Shown: positions 24,714-31,650, counted from the stretch's first letter. The stretch is 32,634 nucleotides of DNA from an uncultured Clostridia bacterium (GCA_934183325.1 CAKPSH010000016.1:1-32634), one strand, 5' to 3'. Notes: generated by a model from the letters alone, not told the origin. Numbers and translations: made by a program.

Positions 24714-25541
24714 ATGATTAAAATAGAATTAGAAGATAAACTACTTATAGCAAAAGTAAATGATAAGATTAATATGTGCAAAGAAAAAAATAAAATCATT
24801 AATACAGAATTTTTAAGCAAATATAAAGTAGAGCTAATACAAAAAGAATTAAATCGATTGAAAGAGAAAAATTATTTATTCTATGGAGGATATGAAGAAG
24901 CTGATTATAAGGTTTTGATATTGTATCCAGACAAATTAAAAAATTCATTTGAAGAATTAAAAAATGGAATAAAAGAAGAATATGGACTTACTATAGCAGA
25001 AAAATCAATAAATAATATTATAAAAATTATAAGGATAACCTTACCAAAAGAATTAATTGGAACTTATGAACATAGAGATTATTTAAGTGCTGTGATGAAA
25101 TTTGGATTAACAAGAGCAAGAATTGGTGACATTATCCCAAGAAATGAAGGAGCAGACATTATAGTTTTGAAAGAAAATGCAGAATATTTAAAGAACTCTT
25201 TACAAGAATTAATTAGATTTAGAAAATCAGAAATAGAAATAAAAAATATTCAAGCATTAAAAATTGAAGAAAAAAGATATGAAGAGTTTAAAATCTCTGT
25301 AACCTCTAATAGACTAGACAATTTTGTATCAGAAATTGCACAATTATCTAGAAATAAAGCAGAAGAAATTATTAATGATGAAAGAGTAATGCTAAATTCG
25401 AAAACCGAAGTTCGACTTTCAAGAGATATAAAAGAAAATGATGTAATAGTTATTAGAGGAAAAGGAAAATTTAAGGTAGGACAAATTCAAGGAACAAATA
25501 AAAAAGGAAAAACTATAATAAATATTTTTAAAAATATATAG
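24714..25541 (+). CDS. YlmH-family S4-domain RNA-binding protein
   Basis: A 275-residue protein of the YlmH group. The conserved motif G58-G-Y-E-E-A63 (YlmH proteins have GGYEEAER) lies in the N-terminal part, followed by GTYEHRDYLSAVMKFGLTRARIGDI and a C-terminal S4 RNA-binding domain (about 195-255, starting SNRLDNFVSEIAQLSRNKAEE). Homologues in Bacillus bind the large ribosomal subunit and act in rescue of stalled ribosomes (RqcP2-like). In many Firmicutes ylmH lies in the cell-division cluster; here it stands alone. The start is uncertain: GTG 24699 extends the frame by 5 codons, but the predicted transcription start favours ATG 24714, whose ribosome site (AAGGGA) is unusually close. Confidence 0.87.
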   Translation: MIKIELEDKLLIAKVNDKINMCKEKNKIINTEFLSKYKVELIQKELNRLKEKNYLFYGGYEEADYKVLILYPDKLKNSFEELKNGIKEEYGLTIAEKSINNIIKIIRITLPKELIGTYEHRDYLSAVMKFGLTRARIGDIIPRNEGADIIVLKENAEYLKNSLQELIRFRKSEIEIKNIQALKIEEKRYEEFKISVTSNRLDNFVSEIAQLSRNKAEEIINDERVMLNSKTEVRLSRDIKENDVIVIRGKGKFKVGQIQGTNKKGKTIINIFKNI

Positions 25542-25550
25542 TTTAAATTA

Positions 25551-25579
25551 TTGAATAAAACTATTGCATATTATATAAT
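25551..25579 (+). promoter_or_regulatory. Promoter of thyA-folA
   Basis: TTGAAT (25551-25556), a 17-bp spacer and perfect TATAAT (25574-25579), 24 bp before thyA. Confidence 0.72.
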
Positions 25580-25603
25580 GGCAAAAACAAGGGAGGAATA
25601 AAA

Positions 25604-26461
25604 ATGACACAAGCAGATAAAAATTTTATAGATACATGTAAAGAAATATTAAAGAACGGTTTTTCATCAGAAGGCACAGGAGTTAGAACCAGATGGCAAG
25701 ATGGAACAGAAGCAAATTATATTTCTATAGTTGGAGTAACAAACAAGTATGACGTTGAAAAAGAATTTCCAATGATAACACTAAGAAACAATACAAATAC
25801 GGTAAAAAAAGCAATTGATGAAATTCTTTGGATTTGGCAAAAAAAATCTAATAATGTAAATGATTTAAATTCACATATTTGGGACCAATGGGCAGATGAA
25901 GAGGGAAGTATTGGCAAAGCTTATGGATATCAATTGCAAAAAAAATACGATTTCAAAACAAAGTCAGGTATACAACATATAGATCAAGTTGATTATGTAT
26001 TAGATTTATTAAAGAATGACCCATCTAGTCGTAGAATTATGACAAATATCTTCAATTTTGAGGATTTAAAAGATATGAATTTAGAGCCATGTGCTTATGG
26101 AACACAATGGTTAGTAAAAGAAGGAAAATTACATTTAATATTAAATCAACGTTCACAAGATATGTTAGCAGCAAATGGATGGAATACAATGCAATATGCA
26201 GCACTTCTACATATGTTTGCACAGTGTGCAGGATTAAAGGTAGGAACTTTAACACATAATATAGGAGATTGTCATATATATGACAGACATATACCTCTTA
26301 TTGAAAAATTAATCGAGGCAGAAGCTATGGATGTTTCACCTAAATTAATCATACATAATGATACCAAGAACTTTTATGATTTTAAAGTTGAAGACTTTGA
26401 AATTGTAGGATATGATTATAATAAAGATATAAACCTTGGCAAAATACCAGTTGCTATATAA
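25604..26461 (+). CDS. thyA: Thymidylate synthase (ThyA, B. subtilis ThyA-like)
   Basis: Converts dUMP to dTMP using methylene-tetrahydrofolate, producing dihydrofolate. The 285-residue protein carries the catalytic Cys in E161-P-C163-A-Y-G-T-Q-W and the phosphate-binding arginines in SSRRIM and NQRSQDML. The dUMP-binding stretch is NIGDCHIYDRH. Compared with the E. coli enzyme several motifs differ (PCAYGTQW rather than PCHxxFQF; DMLAANGWNTMQYA), which is the pattern of the B. subtilis ThyA branch, and the N terminus (MTQADKNF) also fits. GGGAGG precedes the ATG. folA follows 11 bp downstream, so the enzymes producing and recycling dihydrofolate are cotranscribed. Confidence 0.94.
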   Translation: MTQADKNFIDTCKEILKNGFSSEGTGVRTRWQDGTEANYISIVGVTNKYDVEKEFPMITLRNNTNTVKKAIDEILWIWQKKSNNVNDLNSHIWDQWADEEGSIGKAYGYQLQKKYDFKTKSGIQHIDQVDYVLDLLKNDPSSRRIMTNIFNFEDLKDMNLEPCAYGTQWLVKEGKLHLILNQRSQDMLAANGWNTMQYAALLHMFAQCAGLKVGTLTHNIGDCHIYDRHIPLIEKLIEAEAMDVSPKLIIHNDTKNFYDFKVEDFEIVGYDYNKDINLGKIPVAI

Positions 26462-26472
26462 AAGGAGAAAAT

Positions 26473-26961
26473 ATGTTAAGTATTATTGTAGCAAAATCAA
26501 AAAATAATGTTATTGGAAAAGATAACAAATTAATATGGAATATACCGGATGATTTAAAAAGATTTAAAAAATTAACAACAAATCATACCATTATAATGGG
26601 AAGAAAAACTTTTGAATCACTTGGAAGAGTATTACCAAATAGAAAACATATAGTTTTAACAAATGATAAAAGATATACTGTAGATAATCCAAATGTGCAA
26701 ATAATTCATGATGTAGAAGAATTAAGTAAATATGAAAAAGATAATCAAGAACATTTTGTGATAGGAGGAGCTATGATATATAAACTTTTATTACCAAAAT
26801 GCAACAGATTATATATTACAGAAATTGATGAGGAATTTGAGGGAGATACATTTTTCCCAGAAATAAAACAAGATGAATGGAAAATCGTAAAGAAAGAGAC
26901 AGGGCCACAAGATGATAATACTTTCAAATATTATTATATAGACTATGAGAGAATAAGATAA
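26473..26961 (+). CDS. folA: Dihydrofolate reductase
   Basis: Reduces dihydrofolate to tetrahydrofolate with NADPH; the target of trimethoprim. The 162-residue protein has the typical sequence IVAKSKNNVIGKDNKLIWNIPDDLKRFK, with the Trp of the Met20-type loop and the acidic Asp (PDD) that binds the pteridine. IMGRKTFESLG (cofactor binding) and VIGGAMIYKLLLPKCNRLYITEI in the C-terminal half are also present. The length is normal (about 160). AAAGGAG precedes ATG 26473. It is in an operon with thyA and is followed by a terminator. Confidence 0.96.
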   Translation: MLSIIVAKSKNNVIGKDNKLIWNIPDDLKRFKKLTTNHTIIMGRKTFESLGRVLPNRKHIVLTNDKRYTVDNPNVQIIHDVEELSKYEKDNQEHFVIGGAMIYKLLLPKCNRLYITEIDEEFEGDTFFPEIKQDEWKIVKKETGPQDDNTFKYYYIDYERIR

Positions 26962-26964
26962 AGA

Positions 26965-26988
26965 GGAGTGCTTATAGCACTTCTTTTT
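26965..26988 (+). terminator. Terminator after folA
   Basis: GGAGTGC (26965-26971) pairs with GCACTTC (26977-26983) around the loop TTATA, and five T residues follow. Confidence 0.88.
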
Positions 26989-27125
26989 ATATGGAAATTC
27001 TTTAAACTTTCTGATATATAAGATTGCTATTGATGTTTGCACTTTCACTCTTATAATCATAAAAATATAAAGTTTATTGACCAAACATAAATTTGAAATA
27101 ATGATAAAAATCAAGAGGATAATTT

Positions 27126-27173
27126 ATGATTAAAACGTTGAAAAATAAGGGAAAATCAACGAGAATAAAATAG
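27126..27173 (+). CDS. Possible 15-residue leader peptide
   Basis: ATG 27126 opens the frame MIKTLKNKGKSTRIK and stops at 27171-27173. AGAGGA lies at a good distance upstream. The peptide is basic and could be a translated leader, an antisense-regulated peptide or chance. Evidence is limited to the ribosome site, and the promoter at 27208 follows it. Confidence 0.25.
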   Translation: MIKTLKNKGKSTRIK

Positions 27174-27207
27174 CGAACAGAAATTCTACAAAAATACTAA
27201 AAAACTA

Positions 27208-27236
27208 TTGACTTTTTTTAAAGCAAGATATAAAAT
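27208..27236 (+). promoter_or_regulatory. Promoter of the YgjP-like gene
   Basis: TTGACT (27208-27213), a 17-bp spacer and TAAAAT (27231-27236), 50 bp before the start codon. Confidence 0.6.
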
Positions 27237-27286
27237 ACATATATCAAAAGCGAACAAGAGTTCAATGAAGATGGAGGTAAATAATT

Positions 27287-27808
27287 ATGAAATTAATATT
27301 TAAAAATAGAAAGTCAATAGAAGAAGTAGACAATGTAATAAAGATATTTGGAGATAATTATAATGCAAAATTTATCTACAAAAATATAAAGATAATTGAA
27401 ATAAATATTGGATTAAATAACATAGAAATTTATACTCCCAATAAATATAAACGTATGGACAATAAAAGACTTTTAGAAATAGTAACTAAAAAAATATATG
27501 ATATGATTGCTGAAATTGAAGTAGAGAGTATAATGGAAAAAACAAGAATAATGTTAAAAGGATTAGCACCAGAAGACTATAAAATAGAAAGACTAAAAAA
27601 TGGAAAATTAGCTACATATATTGATGATGATAGAACTATAATTATTAATCCTGATATAATAAAATATAGAAAAGAAATATTAGAATACACAGTTTTATAT
27701 GAATTTTGTCATTTAAAATATAAAAAACGTGTAAAAGGATTTAAAGATATGCTAAAAACATATATGCCAGATTATCAATATTATGAATTTGTAAACTCTA
27801 GCATTTAA
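27287..27808 (+). CDS. YgjP-like (DUF45/M48-related) protein with degenerate zinc site
   Basis: A 173-residue protein whose C-terminal third follows the YgjP/DUF45 metal-dependent hydrolase pattern. Families of this type read HELCHLxxxNHSxxFW...MPDY; here the sequence is YEFCHLKYKKRVKGFKDML...YMPDY. The first zinc His is Y138, E139 and the second His (H142) remain, and the downstream N-H-S is replaced by K-R-V. It has therefore probably lost zinc-dependent catalysis and may act as a binding or structural protein, if it is functional. The N-terminal part (about 1-90) is Lys/Ile-rich and unrecognised. GATGGAGG precedes ATG 27287. Its neighbour is a RecU-like nuclease gene. Assignment rests on the C-terminal motif alone. 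Confidence 0.6.
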   Translation: MKLIFKNRKSIEEVDNVIKIFGDNYNAKFIYKNIKIIEINIGLNNIEIYTPNKYKRMDNKRLLEIVTKKIYDMIAEIEVESIMEKTRIMLKGLAPEDYKIERLKNGKLATYIDDDRTIIINPDIIKYRKEILEYTVLYEFCHLKYKKRVKGFKDMLKTYMPDYQYYEFVNSSI

Positions 27809-27836
27809 ATATAAATGTTTACAAAATAGAACTAAT

Positions 27837-27874
27837 ATGATATAAAAATAAAAAAATGATATAAAAATAAAAAA
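27837..27874 (+). repeat. Tandem duplication, 2 x 19 bp
   Basis: The unit ATGATATAAAAATAAAAAA occurs twice, perfectly, between the YgjP-like and RecU-like genes. It is probably a slippage product in AT-rich DNA; it resembles two -10-like boxes but has no paired -35 elements. Confidence 0.8.
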
Positions 27875-27894
27875 CAAGAGAGGACAACAAAAAA

Positions 27895-28458
27895 ATGGGA
27901 ATTTCAATAGAAGAATATAGGAAAATGATTGGAAAATCAAACAAAAATCCAAACAGACAATTAGCAGGAAGAATAAGTCATGGGATTGGCCAAAATTTTG
28001 AAACACGTGTTGAAGCAGTGTGCGAAATTTACAAAAACAAAAAATGGGCAAAAATTGAAAAAACACCAGAGCCTATGAAAATCTTAAAACATATGGAAGA
28101 TGGAAGATTTGAAGCAGTTTTTACTAAAGCAGCTCAACCTGATTTTAAGGGAACATTAAAAGGAGGACAGACTATTGTATTTGATGCTAAATATACAGAA
28201 TCAGATAGAATAAAATACCAAGTATTAAGTGATTTTCAAAGGCAAACATTATTAGAATATAAAGAATTAGGAGCAATAGCGTTCGTATTAGTAGGATTTG
28301 GTAATGGAGCTGTATACAGAATAGATATTGAAACTTGGGACGGAATGAAAGATAATATGGGAAGAAAATATATAAAACAGGAAGAATTAGATAATATGAA
28401 TCTTGAAGCGAATACAATAAATGGAATGATAGATTTTCTTAGGATATATAATAAATAA
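27895..28458 (+). CDS. RecU-like Holliday junction resolvase / PD-(D/E)xK nuclease
   Basis: A 187-residue protein with the RecU layout. It opens with a basic N-terminal region (NRQLAGRISHGIGQNFETRVEAVCEIY). Next come a KTPEPMKI motif, like the KKPTPIQI of RecU, and the active-site core QPD83-F-K-G-T-L-K...F-D97-A-K99. The segment FQRQTLLEYKELGAIAFVLVGFG fits the RecU C-terminal half. The metal-binding D83, D97 and K99 suit the PD-(D/E)xK fold. RecU resolves four-way junctions in Firmicutes, and phages often carry versions. A normal recU is usually next to a penicillin-binding protein gene, which is not so here, so this may be a second or phage-derived copy. The start is ATG 27895 with AGAGAGGA upstream. 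Confidence 0.75.
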   Translation: MGISIEEYRKMIGKSNKNPNRQLAGRISHGIGQNFETRVEAVCEIYKNKKWAKIEKTPEPMKILKHMEDGRFEAVFTKAAQPDFKGTLKGGQTIVFDAKYTESDRIKYQVLSDFQRQTLLEYKELGAIAFVLVGFGNGAVYRIDIETWDGMKDNMGRKYIKQEELDNMNLEANTINGMIDFLRIYNK

Positions 28459-28497
28459 AATTTAAAAAGTAAACTATACAAATAAATAATGCTAAAA

Positions 28498-28526
28498 AGG
28501 TAAGAATTTAAATTCTTATCTTTTTT
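28498..28526 (+). terminator. Terminator after the RecU-like gene
   Basis: TAAGAATTTAAATTCTTA (28501-28518) is a perfect palindrome, extended by G-C and G-T pairs, and is followed by six T residues. Confidence 0.82.
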
Positions 28527-28576
28527 ATTATTTATACAAATAATAAAAAAGAGATAAGAAAAATCATATAATGAAT

Positions 28577-28608
28577 TTATAGAATTTATAATTGCTTTAT
28601 GATATAAT
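28577..28608 (+). promoter_or_regulatory. Extended -10 promoter of the small membrane protein gene
   Basis: TATAAT (28603-28608) is preceded by TG and one base, an extended -10 element. The -35 region about 17 bp upstream is weak. It lies about 50 bp before ATG 28659. Confidence 0.6.
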
Positions 28609-28658
28609 GAGATATATGTAAGAAAAAATATAAATATATAAAGAAGAAGGAAGGAAAA

Positions 28659-29045
28659 ATGGAAGAAGATAACAATTTACAAGAACATAAATCAATCCCT
28701 AAAGATATAAAATCTTGGAATAATTTTAGACCAACACAAACGAGAAATACTATTAATAGTGATGCAAATAATAGTAATACTAAAAAAATAGAACAAGAAG
28801 TAGATGTTGAAGTTAGTCCTAAAGACATAGCAAAACAACTATTGAATTTAGTATTGTTAATTATAGGTACAGGTATATTAAGTATTATTTATTTGTTTAT
28901 AATTGTTATGTTTTTGGATGAACAAACAGAAATAAGTCAAAATCATTTCATAATTTCTTATATTTTATCATGGTCAACAATACTACTAATAATATCAAAT
29001 ATAAAAAAGAAGAAAAGAAAAAATAAAATGAAAGGTGTAAAATAA
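28659..29045 (+). CDS. Unknown small membrane protein
   Basis: A 128-residue protein I do not recognise. The first 55 residues are polar, rich in Asn, Asp, Lys and Thr, and probably disordered and cytoplasmic. Two hydrophobic helices follow (about 61-86 and 97-115), then a strongly basic tail (KKKKRKNKMKGVK). The positive tail suggests that both ends are inside. AGGAAGGA precedes ATG 28659. It lies 1 bp upstream of the rRNA methyltransferase start, so the two genes share a transcript, but nothing suggests a functional link. Confidence 0.75.
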   Translation: MEEDNNLQEHKSIPKDIKSWNNFRPTQTRNTINSDANNSNTKKIEQEVDVEVSPKDIAKQLLNLVLLIIGTGILSIIYLFIIVMFLDEQTEISQNHFIISYILSWSTILLIISNIKKKKRKNKMKGVK

Positions 29046-29046
29046 A

Positions 29047-29952
29047 ATGCAATATATACTTCCTAATTTTTTAGAAGAAAAATTGAAAAAACAATATTCT
29101 AGTGAAGAAATCGAAAAAATAATTAATGGATATACATCAGATAGAATAATGTCTTTAAGAATAAATACTATGAAAACTAGTAAAGGCAAGGTAGAAAATG
29201 AATTAAAACAAAATAATATTAAATTTACAGAAGTTAGCTGGTATAATGAAGCATTAATAATAGAAAATATTAATGAAAATGATATAAGAAAAATGAATAT
29301 GTATACAAATGGTGAAGTCTATCTTCAAAGTTTATCATCAATGATACCAGTCACAGTATTAGAGCCTAAACCAGGGGAAAACATACTTGATATGGCAGCA
29401 GCTCCAGGAGGAAAAACAACTCAAATATCTGCAATTACTAACAATCAAGCATTAATAACAGCATGTGAGAAGAATAAAATAAGAGCAGATAGATTGAGAT
29501 ACAACTTAGAAAAGCAAGGAGCAATCGGAGTAAATATTTTAAATACAGATGCTTCCCATTTAGATAGTTTCTTTTCATTTGACAGAATATTATTAGATGC
29601 ACCTTGTAGTGGAAGCGGAACAATTAATTTAAATAATGAAAAAGACATGAAATTTTTCAATGAAGAATTAATTAATAGGTCTGTAAAAACACAGTTTGAA
29701 TTATTAAAAAAAGCAATACAAATATTAAAACCAGGACATGAAATGGTATATTCAACTTGTTCTATATTAAAAGAAGAAAATGAAGAAAACATTAAAAAGA
29801 TATTAAAGAATAATAAGGTAGAATTAATACCTATAAATAGAGATAAATTTAAGGATATAGAAATATTAAGCACAGATTTACCGGAAACAATAACAGTTAC
29901 TCCAACGGAAAAATACGAAGGCTTTTTTGTTGCTAAATTAAGAAAAATATAA
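29047..29952 (+). CDS. RsmB/RsmF-family rRNA (cytosine-5) methyltransferase
   Basis: Predicted SAM-dependent m5C methyltransferase of the NOL1/NOP2/Sun family, 301 residues. Seen: the SAM motif ILDMAAAPGGKTTQ, motif IV LLDAPC187SGSGT, and motif VI VYSTC238SI. These two Cys residues are the pair used in catalysis and release. The N-terminal region (about 1-90) is a short RNA-binding extension without a NusB-like domain, and the C-terminal PUA-like domain of RsmF is absent. That is the compact form found in Firmicutes; the target base on 16S rRNA cannot be read from sequence. The ribosome site AAAGGTG lies inside the end of the preceding gene. Confidence 0.9.
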   Translation: MQYILPNFLEEKLKKQYSSEEIEKIINGYTSDRIMSLRINTMKTSKGKVENELKQNNIKFTEVSWYNEALIIENINENDIRKMNMYTNGEVYLQSLSSMIPVTVLEPKPGENILDMAAAPGGKTTQISAITNNQALITACEKNKIRADRLRYNLEKQGAIGVNILNTDASHLDSFFSFDRILLDAPCSGSGTINLNNEKDMKFFNEELINRSVKTQFELLKKAIQILKPGHEMVYSTCSILKEENEENIKKILKNNKVELIPINRDKFKDIEILSTDLPETITVTPTEKYEGFFVAKLRKI

Positions 29953-29982
29953 AAGATTATATTATCAAAGATAGAAATGGAA

Positions 29983-30103
29983 TGAAGAAATAAAAAAAGA
30001 GTAATAATAGTAGTTGTAATTGCAACTTTAATTGTATTATGTATAATTTTAACTAGAACGTCAATGCATAAAATAAGAACGATTCAAATAAACTTGACAT
30101 AAA
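29983..30103 (+). pseudogene. Possible decayed small hydrophobic ORF
   Basis: One frame reads a basic segment, then about 17 hydrophobic residues (VIIVVVIATLIVLCIIL), then a short polar tail, and stops just after 30100. This is the form of a signal-anchor or small membrane peptide, but the frame has no start codon. ATG 29992 falls into a different frame that stops after three codons. A one-base deletion near 29999 would join them, so it could be a remnant. The last bases overlap the promoter that follows. Weak evidence. Confidence 0.3.
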
Positions 30104-30122
30104 ATAATAATAAGTTTATAAT
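30094..30122 (+). promoter_or_regulatory. Consensus promoter of the gene at 30194
   Basis: Perfect TTGACA (30094-30099), a 17-bp spacer and perfect TATAAT (30117-30122). It leaves a 5' leader of about 65 nt. Confidence 0.85.
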
Positions 30123-30193
30123 ATATAACATTATAAGAAAGCACACAATGTATGGGTTATGCTATAACACTTACGCAAAGCAAAGGAGAAAAT

Positions 30194-31021
30194 ATGTATC
30201 GTTACAAAAAAGTAATTCAACGGGAATTACATCTATTGTATCTATGTGAATGGTTTAGAAATAATTTTGGGACAATTGGAGAACAACAGATTAGGTATAA
30301 GTTATATCATAATAAAAATTACTTGATTTTGATTGGAACAGCAATTGTAGATGTTACACATTTGGGATATGATTACTTTCGTATAGAGGTATATAGACCA
30401 GCCTTAAATGAAAAATCTGATTATATCTATGAGAGTTCATTTGGAGATGCTTTTTGGTTTGCGAAAATGAAGGAGGTTTATATTTTAACAGATTTATATT
30501 CTATAGGTGATGTTTTTGAATGGGATGCTTTTAAATTAACTAGATTGCTTGAAGAAAATGAAAAACAAAAAATAATTTTAACCCAAAGTTATGAAATGCT
30601 AGAAATAACATTATGTAAAAAAAGTAAAAGAGATGTTAGAGAGAATAGATATTTGGTAGTTGTAAAACAAATTTGGCATATAGATTGGCATCCAGAAGAA
30701 TTACGTGGACAAGGCAAAATTTTCATAAGTGAAGAAAGGGCTTACATACTTATTAGCAGAATTTACGGAGAACATGAACTTGAAGAATTTAAGAAAAATA
30801 AAAGCTTTCATGGTAAAATCCCAACAGAAGATGAAGATACAGAATTGACTTTCTGGGGACTTTCATTGAAAATCGAGAAAAAAGAAAGCAAAGATGAGGT
30901 ATTTATAAAGTTAGAAGAAAGCACTGCTATGTGCTATTCGTCAGAAGAAAATGGTGCTAGAAAATATTGTTCATCGCGTAAAGTAGGAGATCGGAGATAT
31001 TATGAATTAGAAGTTTACTAA
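30194..31021 (+). CDS. Unrecognised 275-residue protein with atypical codon use
   Basis: I do not recognise this protein. It is soluble, with no transmembrane helix or signal peptide, and has a high content of Tyr, Trp and Glu. Notable stretches are MYRYKKVIQRELHLLYLCEWF, best read as MYRYKKVIQ then RELHLLYLCEWF at the N terminus, KQIWHIDWHPEELRGQG in the middle, and CYSSEENGARKYCSSRKV near the end. Codon use differs from neighbours: Arg is encoded by CGT four times and CGG twice, codons rare elsewhere here, which suggests horizontal acquisition. It is monocistronic: a consensus promoter before it and a strong terminator after it. The frame is open 14 codons upstream, but ATG 30194 behind AAAGGAG is the start. 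Confidence 0.8.
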   Translation: MYRYKKVIQRELHLLYLCEWFRNNFGTIGEQQIRYKLYHNKNYLILIGTAIVDVTHLGYDYFRIEVYRPALNEKSDYIYESSFGDAFWFAKMKEVYILTDLYSIGDVFEWDAFKLTRLLEENEKQKIILTQSYEMLEITLCKKSKRDVRENRYLVVVKQIWHIDWHPEELRGQGKIFISEERAYILISRIYGEHELEEFKKNKSFHGKIPTEDEDTELTFWGLSLKIEKKESKDEVFIKLEESTAMCYSSEENGARKYCSSRKVGDRRYYELEVY

Positions 31022-31038
31022 AAACGGTACAAAGAAGT

Positions 31039-31090
31039 AAGATAGCAAGCAGATGGTATGAAAACCAGAAGCTTGCTATCTTGCTTTTTA
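31039..31090 (+). terminator. Terminator after the unrecognised gene
   Basis: A perfect 12-bp stem (AAGATAGCAAGC at 31039-31050 with its complement at 31071-31082), an inner TGGT/ACCA pairing, then GC and five T residues. Confidence 0.9.
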
Positions 31091-31111
31091 TATTAAAAAT
31101 ATTTGTTAACC

Positions 31112-31140
31112 TTGACAAACATTTTTTTTTATAATATAAT
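31112..31140 (+). promoter_or_regulatory. Consensus promoter of the DtxR-like/suf operon
   Basis: Perfect TTGACA (31112-31117), a 17-bp spacer and perfect TATAAT (31135-31140). Confidence 0.92.
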
Positions 31141-31157
31141 GTTAACTCGAGTTAACA
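31140..31157. promoter_or_regulatory. Predicted operator: 18-bp perfect palindrome at the transcription start
   Basis: TGTTAACTCGAGTTAACA is its own reverse complement. It starts at the last base of the -10 box and covers the expected start of transcription, an ideal place for repression. A further copy of its half site (TGTTAAC) occurs at 31104-31110, just before the -35 box. The likely binder is the DtxR-like protein encoded immediately downstream. Confidence 0.8.
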
Positions 31158-31179
31158 AATAAAGGAAGGACGATAAAAA

Positions 31180-31635
31180 ATGATATCGAAAGTTTCGGAA
31201 GAATACTTAAAAAATATGTATATTTTAAAAAAACAAAATGGAAATATAAGAGTAACAGATATTGCAAACAAAATGAATTGTTCTAAACCAAGTGTTAATA
31301 AAGCAGTAAATAATTTAAAAGAAGAAAAAATGTTAAATTATGAATCGTATGGAACAATAGAATTGACAAAAGAAGGAGAAGATTTAGCTAAGAAAATTAT
31401 AGAAGCTTATGATATTGTGTATTTATTTTTAAAAGATGTTTTGAATCTTGACGAAGAAGAAGCAAATGAAGAAGCGGAAAGAATTAAATTAGCTATAAAT
31501 GATAATACTATAAACAAGCTAGCAAAATATGTACATAAGGTTTTAGATTTAAAAAATCTGGATTGTGATTATGACATAAACAAAGAAAGATGCAGAAGCT
31601 GTTTAAAAAGGACAAGAACTAAAAAGCAAGAATAA
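31180..31635 (+). CDS. DtxR/MntR-fold transcriptional regulator with C-terminal Cys motif
   Basis: A 151-residue regulator with the DtxR/MntR layout. A winged helix-turn-helix (about 5-63) includes IRVTDIANKMNCSKPSVNKAVNNL and the wing ending LTKEG, followed by the dimerisation helices (about 64-122). Aligned with DtxR from memory, nearly all metal ligands are changed: M10 to E8, H79 to Y77, E83 to Y81, H98 to N96, C102 to E100, E105 to K103, H106 to L104. Instead the C terminus carries C129-x8-C138-x2-C141 followed by a basic tail. There is no SH3-like third domain. It is the first gene of a transcript with sufC and sufB and has a palindromic operator in its promoter, so an autoregulated Fe-S or redox-responsive repressor is a reasonable inference. 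C34 lies in the helix-turn-helix. Confidence 0.82.
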   Translation: MISKVSEEYLKNMYILKKQNGNIRVTDIANKMNCSKPSVNKAVNNLKEEKMLNYESYGTIELTKEGEDLAKKIIEAYDIVYLFLKDVLNLDEEEANEEAERIKLAINDNTINKLAKYVHKVLDLKNLDCDYDINKERCRSCLKRTRTKKQE

Positions 31636-31650
31636 GGGAAGGAAATTATT

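Larger units (their letters stand above)
26962..27286. other. Intergenic region, 325 bp
   Basis: After the folA terminator there is AT-rich sequence with no obvious gene to about 27078. A possible weak promoter follows (TTGACC near 27079 with a TAATGA about 16 bp on), then a 15-codon open frame (27126-27173), and a better promoter (27208-27236) for the gene at 27287. Confidence 0.5.

Noticed and set aside
26809..27114. A 101-residue open frame on the - strand at the end of folA
   Set aside because: It runs through the folA terminator into coding sequence, is low in complexity and has no ribosome site.
27837..27874. CRISPR-like array
   Set aside because: Only two directly adjoining 19-bp units with no spacers; a simple tandem duplication.
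29445..29873. A 142-residue open frame on the - strand inside the rRNA methyltransferase gene
   Set aside because: It lies entirely within a well-supported gene and shows the composition expected from its complement.
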